In this document: one piece after another, positions 57,271 to 64,000 of the stretch
Layout: each line of letters opens with the position of its first letter
Numbering within the stretch: position 1 is the first letter of the stretch
NCBI RefSeq assembly: GCF_052057775.1
Contig: NZ_CP195121.1
Span: 62,001 to 126,000, forward strand
Direction: 5' to 3'
Origin: Methanococcoides sp052057775
GTDB lineage: Archaea > Halobacteriota > Methanosarcinia > Methanosarcinales > Methanosarcinaceae
DNA: 64,000 bases
The notes under the pieces: model-generated
What the model was told of the DNA's origin: nothing
Databases searched by the model: none
The model's input: the letters and a program-made list of their open reading frames with translations, nothing else
Program-made: the position numbers and the translations under genes

Positions 57271-57543
57271 ATGAATGAAAAGCAGATGAAATATCTACCC
57301 ACATTGGGAACGCTGATCGGCGGATCAATTGCATATTTACTAAGACCTGAAGCTCCAGAGGTAGGGAAACTACCATTTAATGTGATCATGACAAGAGGAG
57401 CAGAGCTTAGTGGAGCAGAAGAGGCACTCATAGCAACAGCTCAAGCATCATTTAACTACATTATCATAGGTGCAGTGATAGGTGCAATAATAGGCATAGC
57501 TGTCTTCTGGGCCATGAGTGATAAAACAAGGTGTAAGACATAA
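57271..57543 (+). CDS. Small two-TM membrane protein
   Basis: A 90-residue protein: one hydrophobic segment near 9-23 (L-G-T-L-I-G-G-S-I-A-Y-L-L), a polar middle (M-T-R-G-A-E-L-S-G-A-E-E-A), and a TM helix near 58-82 (I-I-I-G-A-V-I-G-A-I-I-G-I-A-V-F-W). The ATG at 57271 follows GAGAGAT. First gene outside the island. Its G-A-I-I-G helix resembles that of the small protein at 47921, but the rest differs. Function unknown. Confidence 0.55.
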   Translation: MNEKQMKYLPTLGTLIGGSIAYLLRPEAPEVGKLPFNVIMTRGAELSGAEEALIATAQASFNYIIIGAVIGAIIGIAVFWAMSDKTRCKT

Positions 57544-57724
57544 TAAGTAAGATTTTTCTGTGTGCAGGATTGAGCAAACTGCACCATCAGAAATTCAAGG
57601 ACATACCAACGAATAAAATTTGATTTCACATACACATATTTAGTATAGGCAGCATACACGAATTTATTCTTTTTTTATTTGTTTTTCTTATTGGATTAGC
57701 CGCCCAGAAAGAAAAGCAGATCTA

Positions 57725-57886
57725 TCAGGGACTTTTATCCCCGCAAACAACCTTCCGGTATTCCATTTCACAGGCATACAAACAAGCCGCAAGTCTTTTG
57801 TCATTCAGGTCGTTCACAGATCCCTTTAGCCCCAGCTTCGAACATTCCTCATAGACTTTACAGACATCACAACAATTAATACCCAC
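57725..57886 (-). CDS. 53-residue cysteine-rich protein
   Basis: Read directly from the sequence. It starts at GTG 57886, with GGAGGT exactly 6 bases upstream. Seven cysteines at residues 5, 6, 9, 15, 35, 39 and 48 (C-C-D-V-C, E-E-C, A-A-C-L-Y-A-C, V-V-C-G), with otherwise charged sequence, suggest a zinc or Fe-S mini-protein. No TM helix or signal. Small Cys-rich proteins are common in methanogens and often unannotated. Function unknown. Confidence 0.55.
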   Translation of the reverse strand: MGINCCDVCKVYEECSKLGLKGSVNDLNDKRLAACLYACEMEYRKVVCGDKSP

Positions 57887-57970
57887 AGGGCAACCTCCGG
57901 AAAAGTACCTATGGACATATCAATGAAGGATATGACTTAAATTCAGCGTTCGAACAGAAGACAATCACAT

Positions 57971-57994
57971 AGAAGAAGAAGAAGAAGAAGAAGA
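57971..57994. repeat. (AGA)n trinucleotide repeat
   Basis: Eight AGA units in intergenic DNA; a simple repeat that may vary between strains. Confidence 0.85.
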
Positions 57995-58094
57995 GAAAAC
58001 ACAATAGGCCACCGGCCAGATCAGCAATAGAACAAGAAATACACGATGGTGTTGACCTGCCCCTATGCAAAGCATTGGGGAAGATTCCCCACCA

Positions 58095-58301
58095 TCAAAG
58101 GCTTGAGAGGAACGATACTTTGCTCAGTGCTAAGACTACGAAGGAACCGACAGCGACATCATGAAGATTGAGGGGGATCATGCCACCAGGGTTCGTAATC
58201 ACATATAGCATCAGTGTTGCAATTCCTGCAAATGCAAAAGCTCCGATAATAACATCTTCCATTTCTACCATATTTTCACGCTCAATGAGGGGGTTAAGCA
58301 T
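58095..58301 (-). CDS. Small two-TM membrane protein
   Basis: A 68-residue protein with two hydrophobic helices (about 17-36, I-G-A-F-A-F-A-G-I-A-T-L-M-L; and 48-66). A TATA-like GTATATAC at 58332-58339 lies about 34 bp before the ATG at 58301, which fits a near-leaderless message starting there; an internal ATG at 58271 is the alternative. Function unknown. Confidence 0.5.
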   Translation of the reverse strand: MLNPLIERENMVEMEDVIIGAFAFAGIATLMLYVITNPGGMIPLNLHDVAVGSFVVLALSKVSFLSSL

Positions 58302-58597
58302 GCGATAGAGGTTGATCTGTCAACCGGTATCGTATATACACAAACCACGACTCGTTTTTTGAATTAGGGTTGTTTTTTCCTAAAAGATCATGTAGTATAT
58401 AAATATTTCCGTTTGTGCCTGAAGCAATGTCTTTAAAGACCAAAAAGAAGAAGATAGAAAACAGAAATCACACATATGGAGAATATACAACAAAATCGGA
58501 TTGCAGCCCACATATGTGCAAAAAATAAAGAAAATTAGTAAGAAAAAAGAATGTTGCAGAAAAATAAAGAGAAGACATGTTCAAACCTGAACCCAGA

Positions 58598-59002
58598 TCA
58601 GGCCAGAACATCGACCTCTCTTGCTTTATCCACGGAGTTGTAAAACACAGAATGAACAATATTTCCCAGATCTTCATCCATGAAGGGCTTTGTCAGGTAA
58701 CCCTGGTGCCCCACCAGATCAGCCCTCTCACGGGTCTCTTTGGACGAGTCTGCAGTAATGAAAACTATGGGAATGGTATATGACTCACGTATCTTCATGG
58801 CCGTAGCAATACCATCCATTCCACCCTTCAACCTGATATCCATAAGGATGAGGTCAGGATGTATACTCCCCACCATAGAGATGGCTTTCGCACCCCTCGA
58901 AGCGAAACCCACTACATTATAGCCCATCTTCTCAAGTTTCAGTTTGATCATCATACCGACGATCAGCTCATCTTCAACAACAACTATCTTTTTGTTTTTC
59001 AT
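58598..59002 (-). CDS. Single-domain response regulator (CheY-like)
   Basis: A 134-residue receiver domain. Acidic pair D-E near 11-12, phosphoacceptor Asp in L-I-L-M-D-I-R near 55, T in F-I-T-A-D near 83, and Lys in Y-L-T-K-P-F near 105. No output domain. It lies downstream of a PAS-GAF protein on the same strand, 54 bp apart. No histidine kinase is present in the window, so the phosphodonor is elsewhere. Confidence 0.9.
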   Translation of the reverse strand: MKNKKIVVVEDELIVGMMIKLKLEKMGYNVVGFASRGAKAISMVGSIHPDLILMDIRLKGGMDGIATAMKIRESYTIPIVFITADSSKETRERADLVGHQGYLTKPFMDEDLGNIVHSVFYNSVDKAREVDVLA

Positions 59003-59056
59003 ATTAACTATCCGGACGATCTGAAACTGTTCTCGTACCCGCTCCCCAAATTCTAT

Positions 59057-59953
59057 TTATGCAGTACTGTAATGCATACTGTCGCTCATCACAGACATGG
59101 TCATGTTACTGATCATAAGACCAGCCAGTGACTTAATAACCTCAAGGCTGTCACGGTCATCCTCAGGAACAATGAACTCAGAAGATGAAGATGCGATCAA
59201 TAATCCTACAAAGCGATGTTCATGATGGATCGGAATGATAGCTGTGCCCTGCAGTCCCTCATCCTGCATAACCGGACCGGTAATGAATGGATAGATCTCC
59301 GAATAGTGCTTGTATACAGGAAAACCCTTCTTCGCAAAGTTCACCTGACTTGAATCAGCACCGAAATAGGAAACACTGTTCACAAATTCATTTGAAATTC
59401 CCTTGTGGTTCACAAGTACCAGCCCCCCGGTGACCTCATCAACCACATATAAGGCACAGATATCGATTGCTTTAAGCTGTGTTGTCAGCTCAAGAAGAAC
59501 ATCCGTCGAGTCCTCCAGGTTAACAGGCCAGCTGAGATTACTGCCCAGCTCATCCTGAATGAACATAAAATCATCATGTTTTTTTTCATCGTTGATATCA
59601 ACGATCTTTGCCCTGAGATACTGCATCAGACCATCTTCATCATAAACGATCTCCGCATTCTCACGTACCCACCTGACATCACCATCTGCATTTAATATCC
59701 TGTATTCCTGTACAAGCTCTTCCCCAGGATTTCCGGAATAGTCCCGAAGGACCTTGCGGACCTTTTCAATGTCTGCCGGATGAATTATATCTTCATAGGA
59801 AAGTCCATAGACCAGAAAGTCACCAGGTTCATAGCCAAAAGTAGAAACGCTATCTGATACAAAATCCAGTGGCCATCCATATTCAGACCTCCAGACAAAT
59901 GTTACCTCAGGCATTTCCCCCCGAATGTCCTGTAAATTTACGATTCCATACAT
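59057..59953 (-). CDS. PAS-GAF sensor protein without a kinase domain
   Basis: A 298-residue protein. A PAS domain with PAC end (about 12-122: S-D-S-V-S-T-F-G-Y-E-P-G-D-F; G-D-V-R-W-V-R-E-N-A) is followed by a GAF domain (about 140-290: A-L-Y-V-V-D-E, I-I-P-I-H-H-E-H-R-F-V-G-L-L-I-A). No HisKA or HATPase region follows. The ATG at 59953 is chosen because GAGGGG lies upstream; a longer frame to 59977 is possible. Probably a signal-sensing partner of the adjacent response regulator or of a distant kinase. Ligand unknown. Confidence 0.85.
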   Translation of the reverse strand: MYGIVNLQDIRGEMPEVTFVWRSEYGWPLDFVSDSVSTFGYEPGDFLVYGLSYEDIIHPADIEKVRKVLRDYSGNPGEELVQEYRILNADGDVRWVRENAEIVYDEDGLMQYLRAKIVDINDEKKHDDFMFIQDELGSNLSWPVNLEDSTDVLLELTTQLKAIDICALYVVDEVTGGLVLVNHKGISNEFVNSVSYFGADSSQVNFAKKGFPVYKHYSEIYPFITGPVMQDEGLQGTAIIPIHHEHRFVGLLIASSSSEFIVPEDDRDSLEVIKSLAGLMISNMTMSVMSDSMHYSTA

Positions 59954-60044
59954 AGCGTCTACCCCTCTCAAAAACATAAATTGAAATTTAAATAATATTT
60001 TGAACAGTAATTTGATTTTTTTCAGTAAATGACATTATATCTAA

Positions 60045-60072
60045 AAAGAAAGGAACCCGATGATGTTCGGGA
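60045..60072 (-). terminator. Terminator after the permease gene
   Basis: On the minus strand AGGTTCCCGA and TCGGGTTCCT form a stem with one small internal loop, followed by a T-rich run (TTTCTTTTTAG). It lies about 50 bp after the permease stop. Confidence 0.55.
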
Positions 60073-60121
60073 ACCTTTCAAATAGACGAGTTGTTTCCCC
60101 TTCAGAAGAGTTGATCCCCCA

Positions 60122-61624
60122 TCACTTCTCCTTTGAGATTGCTGATACCAGACTTACAGCAGCGACCTTCTCGACATGAGCCTCGTGCTGTGAGTAGAAC
60201 CACATTGGCACATAGAGACCAAGCACACAAATTCCAACAATGGTTGAGAACCAGCTGCCTTCAACACTGTTGAGGTAGATGATACCGATCAGACAGAGCG
60301 GGATGTTGAAGAGACCGAAGAGCAGTGCAACGTTCTTCCATCCTGCTGGTGCCTTGAATGGCCTGTCAAGACCTGCAAGGTGTGGTGCTGATTTTGCCTT
60401 GACGTATGCGAAAAGGCTGATACCGTTTGCACAGACATATCCGATTGCTGATGCAGCAAGGATAGCTGATGGAGTACCCATTGAGATCAGGATCAGGTTG
60501 AATACACCGATAATGACCATTGCGAGTACCGGAGTACCATGTGCGTTTGTTTTCTTCAAGAACTTAGGAAGGTTTCCTTCAGTTGCCATTGAGTGCATTG
60601 CCCTTGAGGAACCAAGGTATGCAGTCTGAATGATCAGGACCATTGCTGCAATGAGCATGACAATTGCAATTGTTGAACCTACGTCACCGAGTGCTGCCTG
60701 TGCAACCGGAAGCATTGGGTCAATTGGTGCAGCGGCAATTCCATCGATACCGATCACACCTGTAACAGTTGCCTGTACGAGGATGTAAGCTACCAGACAG
60801 ATAGCACCACAGGAGAACAGTGCCTTTGGTACATCGGATCCTGGCTCCTTGTATTCAGGACCATAGATAGCTGCAGTTTCCCATGCGCAAGCACTCCACT
60901 GGGCCATTGCAAAGATACCGAGCAGGATCAAGATGTGGTTAACATCCCATGCCCAGTCAGTTGGAAGCCATGTGCCAGTGATGTTTGACATTGAGAAGTC
61001 ACCTGTTGCATAAGGTGCCAGTACAATGATTGCCATTGGGATAAGTGAGAAAGCTGCAAGGATATAACCTACAAGCGCACCACTTGAAAGACCACGGTAG
61101 TTTACGAGTATAAGTCCACCAAAGATCACAATACCGGCTGCAAGTGAAAGCTGGTACTGGCTGAAAGTTGATGCAAGTGAAGGGAAGAGACTGTGGAGAT
61201 AGAAACCTACAAGAATTGCAAAGATTGCAAGTACAGGGTTCCATGCGAACCAGTAACTCCATGCACTGAATCCACCGATCAGTTTACCCTTGTCGTATTT
61301 ACCTTCGTGGTTAGGTGACTTGAAAACGTTCTGCGCAAATCCGGGCAGACCGGATGCGTTAGGGAAAGTTGTTGCAAGCTCACCATATGCGAGGTTCTGC
61401 ATAAATCCCTGAAAAACAGAGAGACCCCATACAATAATAGCAAATGACCATAGATAACTGGCAAAATAACCAATAGATGGCAAGATCAACAATGGTACAC
61501 CAATGGCGATCGCCAGTCCCTGTTTCCAATCGATTGATCGTTCAAGTTCACCGGCTTCACAGACCACTTTGGAACACTGCTCCGCGTGGTGCCAGTCTAC
61601 ACCGGCTGGTTTTTCTTCAGACAT
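60122..61624 (-). CDS. APC-family permease, probable methylamine transporter
   Basis: A 500-residue membrane protein with about 12 hydrophobic segments and the APC-superfamily plan (G-V-P-L-L-I-L-P-S-I-G-Y in the first helix; S-A-C-A-W-E-T-A-A near 240; S-S-R-A-M-H-S-M-A-T-E-G-N-L-P near 350). It follows mtbB by about 118 bp on the same strand. Methanosarcina methylamine clusters carry similar permeases, so uptake of dimethylamine is the best guess from context. A general amino-acid or polyamine role cannot be excluded. Confidence 0.8.
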   Translation of the reverse strand: MSEEKPAGVDWHHAEQCSKVVCEAGELERSIDWKQGLAIAIGVPLLILPSIGYFASYLWSFAIIVWGLSVFQGFMQNLAYGELATTFPNASGLPGFAQNVFKSPNHEGKYDKGKLIGGFSAWSYWFAWNPVLAIFAILVGFYLHSLFPSLASTFSQYQLSLAAGIVIFGGLILVNYRGLSSGALVGYILAAFSLIPMAIIVLAPYATGDFSMSNITGTWLPTDWAWDVNHILILLGIFAMAQWSACAWETAAIYGPEYKEPGSDVPKALFSCGAICLVAYILVQATVTGVIGIDGIAAAPIDPMLPVAQAALGDVGSTIAIVMLIAAMVLIIQTAYLGSSRAMHSMATEGNLPKFLKKTNAHGTPVLAMVIIGVFNLILISMGTPSAILAASAIGYVCANGISLFAYVKAKSAPHLAGLDRPFKAPAGWKNVALLFGLFNIPLCLIGIIYLNSVEGSWFSTIVGICVLGLYVPMWFYSQHEAHVEKVAAVSLVSAISKEK

Positions 61625-61678
61625 ATTCCATCACACTCCTTTTTATAAAGTTTGCTTAAATCAGCAATAAAGATTAAA

Positions 61679-61714
61679 CCGATATGGGACTGACATCAGC
61701 CAGGCCCGTATCGG
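61679..61714 (-). promoter_or_regulatory. Long inverted repeat between mtbB and the permease gene
   Basis: CCGATATGGG (61679-61688) and CCCGTATCGG (61705-61714) form a stem with one mismatched pair; the loop holds a smaller CTGAC/GTCAG-like fold. A second hairpin TTAAACC/GGTTTAA overlaps the mtbB stop. Together they may reduce or process read-through from mtbB to the permease. Confidence 0.5.
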
Positions 61715-61741
61715 CAACAAGATATGTTTAAACCCGAAGGT

Positions 61742-63145
61742 TTAAGCGATAGTTTTCCTGAACTTGTCACAGCTGTTGATGTTGATGCCGAGGAGCTTCT
61801 CGATGTTCATCTTAGCTGCAATACCCTTTGCACAGCCCGGTACAGAGGTGATAACACCGATATCGAGCTCTTCTCTGAGTTCCCTCATGACGTACTCGTC
61901 GGAGAGATCTGCTACTGAAACACCAAGTTTCTTTGCAACGAAGTCCTTTGCTTCACCAATCCTCATGTTCTTGTCGAACTGCATCCTTGCAACAAGGTCA
62001 CCGGCTGCTCTCATACCGGTCATACCGGATGCCATGATGTGTGAGATTGGCATACCGAGTGGGTCACCGACACCGATCTATATACCGTCGACGCCTGCGA
62101 TCTCGACCATTGCCTTGCTTGCCCTGGTTACTGCATCTATTGGTGGGGTCTCAAGCATTGGGATACCACCGACACCCATACCCATATCTACGTGACATGG
62201 AATGGATGATGCCTCAACAGCTGCCTTCATGAAGGTAACTGCACGACCAAGGTTCCATGCGGATGTCTTGCTTGTGTTAGTGTTAACAACAGGACCGAAT
62301 ACGTTTGCTCCTGCCTTTGCTACAAGTGGTGCCTGCTGGTGTGGCCACAGACCTGCAAGTGTTGTACCATCGTACTCAAGCTGTCCGTGCATACCAAGAA
62401 CGAGTTCTCCTGCCATACCTGCTTCAATGTAGATGCCCGGGAATTCCTTCCTCAGTGCCTCGATAGCGTTAAGGGATGCATACATGTCACCGTCACCGGC
62501 TGCACCGATGGTATCGAAGTTCACACCGTCGCCACCAACATGCATAAGTCTCTGCATGATCCAGACCATATCACGGATCCCATGGTCACCAGCTTTCTGT
62601 ATGGATTCCTGTGCTTCGGAGATCTTGAAAGCCTTCATGAGGTCACCAGGGTTCTCGAATGGACCATCTGGAGTGTAGTACAGACCCATGTTTGGCATTG
62701 CACCATAAAGAAGAGGAACGATCATGTTCTGCTGGCAGACTTCCATTGTCTGCTGCTCCTGTGCGATAACTGGCTTGACTGGCTTGAAACTGTAGTCGAT
62801 GTGACCGAGTTCCATTGTGTCTGCACCGAATGCACGCTCGTGCATCATTGCACCGGTAAGCCTGCTTGCTGGGATACCTACACCACTGTTACCCTGGTCA
62901 CCATCGATCCTGATAGTACCAATATCATGGGTTACAGGAATTTCCATGCCTGGCTCTACACCAACGATCCTGTTAGGGTTGATGATGATCTCGAGCATCT
63001 TGTCCATCTGGTCTTCAGTAAGTGCTGGAATGTCACCAAGGTCTGCTGCATCTGCGGAACCTGCCTCGATGTCAGCAAGGATGTCTTCCTTAGTCCTGAA
63101 GATCTTTGCACCGTCACCCATTCTTAAGAAATATTCTGTTGCCAT
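61742..63145 (-). CDS. mtbB: Dimethylamine:corrinoid methyltransferase with pyrrolysine
   Basis: 467 residues counting one in-frame amber codon (TAG on the minus strand, 62078-62080) at residue 356, read as pyrrolysine. The frame is open on both sides of the TAG and the protein fits MtbB in start (M-A-T-E-Y), length and pyrrolysine context (G-V-D-G-I before, I-G-V-G-D-P-L-G after). It transfers a methyl group from dimethylamine to the Co(I) corrinoid of MtbC. Programs that stop at TAG would split it into 355- and about 103-residue pieces. A GGGGGG-containing site precedes the ATG. It lies 20 bp after mtbC. Confidence 0.96.
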
Positions 63146-63165
63146 TTGTTTAAACCCCCCAGAGA

Positions 63166-63810
63166 TTAAAGAAGTAATTCCTTTGCTTTTGTAACTGCTT
63201 CACTTGCATTTTCTGCATAGCAGTCTGCACCGATCTTCTTTGCCCATGCATCTGTTGCTGGAGCGCCGCCAACCATGACCTTAATGTTGTCCCTCATACC
63301 GTTTTCCTTGAGAAGCTCAATGACTTCCTTCTGGCCCTGGAGTGTGGTTGTCATAAGTGCGGAGAGACCGACCATGTCAGCGTTTACTTCCTTGCACTTG
63401 TCAATAAAGTTCTGGAGTGGGACATCCCTTCCGATATCGTGGACTTCAAAGCCTGCTGCCTGGAGCATTGTTGAGACGATCGCCTTACCGATGTCGTGTA
63501 CGTCACCCTCAACTGTACCGTTGACGATAACACCGAGCTTCTTGCCTGCGCCCTCACCTGATGCAAGCTCATCCTGAAGCATGTCTACACCGGCTGTCAT
63601 TGCATCTGCTGCCATCATAACGTGTGGAAGGAAGAGTTTTCCTCTCTCGAAGAGTACACCAACTTCGTTCATTCCTGCTGCAAGACCATTGTCAATAAGT
63701 TCTACTGCTGGAGCCTTGCCTTTTGCCTTCTCCACTGCAGCTACTACAGCATCTTTTTTGCAACTTACTACCGCATCGGATAGTGTTTTGAATAATTCTT
63801 CGTTTGTCGT
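63166..63810 (-). CDS. mtbC: Dimethylamine corrinoid protein
   Basis: About 214 residues. An N-terminal four-helix cap (V-L-F-E-R-G-K-L-F-L-P-H-V-M-M-A-A-D-A-M) and a B12-binding Rossmann domain with the His-on motif G-D-V-H-D-I-G-K and the S-A-L-M-T-T and G-G-A-P loops. It carries methyl groups from MtbB to the MtbA methylase. The start is uncertain: GGAGGT (63822-63817) sits 6 bases before an ACG codon at 63810, where relatives have ATG, while upstream in-frame ATGs (e.g. 63840) lack this spacing. I placed the start at 63810 from the ribosome site and family length. Confidence 0.9.
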   Translation of the reverse strand, partial: TTNEELFKTLSDAVVSCKKDAVVAAVEKAKGKAPAVELIDNGLAAGMNEVGVLFERGKLFLPHVMMAADAMTAGVDMLQDELASGEGAGKKLGVIVNGTVEGDVHDIGKAIVSTMLQAAGFEVHDIGRDVPLQNFIDKCKEVNADMVGLSALMTTTLQGQKEVIELLKENGMRDNIKVMVGGAPATDAWAKKIGADCYAENASEAVTKAKELLL

Positions 63811-63900
63811 GTTACAACCTCCATTGAATTTGTGGAACATTTCCCACATTATCAAGGTAGCAGGATTTACTCCCAACCACCATAAGATGAAAAAACAGGA

Positions 63901-63910
63901 TAATATATAG
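63901..63910 (-). promoter_or_regulatory. TATA box of the mtbC-mtbB cluster
   Basis: CTATATATTA on the minus strand, about 95 bp before the proposed mtbC start, giving a leader of roughly 70 nt. I see no gene from 63911 to the window end. Confidence 0.5.
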
Positions 63911-64000
63911 CATAATTTGCATTGGAAGTTCGACTGCTACGGGAAATAGATTAAGCGATGAGGAATGACCATAGCCACCAGATATTCCAAAGGCATGAGA

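Noticed and set aside
58427..58528. 33-codon plus-strand frame after a TATA-like box at 58396
   Set aside because: Lysine-rich composition reflects AT-rich DNA, there is no ribosome site and no recognisable domain; the TATA alone is not enough.
62053..62080. mtbB as a broken gene because of an in-frame stop
   Set aside because: The stop is TAG at the known pyrrolysine site and the protein is full length across it.

Overview
The window is archaeal and comes from a methylotrophic methanogen of the Methanosarcinales, probably a Methanococcoides/Methanolobus-like member of the Methanosarcinaceae. The evidence is a dimethylamine:corrinoid methyltransferase gene with an in-frame amber (pyrrolysine) codon, its corrinoid protein, a methanogen-type seryl-tRNA synthetase, archaeal ribosomal proteins S15 and S3Ae, the proteasome-activating nucleotidase PAN, KEOPS Pcc1, an archaeal 16S-tRNA(Ala)-23S-5S rRNA operon, TATA-type promoters and GGAGGT ribosome sites. 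The genus is an inference; 16S comparison would settle it.

Layout. 1-1954: end of an anaerobic cobalamin (cbi) operon. 2074-6643: a minus-strand block with a CcdA/thioredoxin redox pair, a riboflavin-pathway reductase, a CBS-domain protein, a universal stress protein and an amidohydrolase. 6948-12700: a complete minus-strand rRNA operon with tandem TATA boxes, long processing stems around 16S and 23S, and two 5S genes flanking tRNA-Cys. 13048-17656: hisS, four membrane-anchored pilin-like proteins, rpsO. 17911-25658: a UDP-N-acetylglucosamine operon (glmU-like, glmS, glmM, glmU-like), then a DHH phosphoesterase, Pcc1 and a family-4 uracil-DNA glycosylase. 25890-34000: serS, rps3ae, gltX, a FAH-family enzyme, a methyltransferase, MscS and a Rieske protein. 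34113-38055: msrB/msrA, two tandem copies of a 55-residue membrane protein with duplicated palindromic control regions, and small membrane proteins. 38523-43978: tRNA-Leu, a UV-repair block (photolyase, SOUL protein, UV endonuclease), tRNA-Gly, uvrB. 44082-47424: two DUF131-type proteins, a Q/P-rich winged-helix protein and PAN.

47574-57077 looks like an integrated, AT-rich genomic island. It starts at the 3' end of tRNA-Glu(CTC), ends at a 14-bp copy of that tRNA end, and has no recognisable integrase. Its main cargo is a tight minus-strand four-gene operon: an OB-like/two-TM protein, a 1056-residue HerA/VirB4-type ATPase with cysteine clusters, a giant protein of about 1240 residues with a hydrophobic segment and an H-x4-GHH motif, and an acidic protein with 14-residue repeats. 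This is the best candidate for an undescribed system (DNA/protein translocation, conflict or defence); the function is inference.

57271-64000: small membrane and Cys-rich proteins, an orphan response regulator next to a PAS-GAF protein, and the dimethylamine cluster (mtbC, mtbB with pyrrolysine, APC-family permease). The cobalamin genes at the left edge and the corrinoid methyltransferase genes at the right edge serve the same metabolism.
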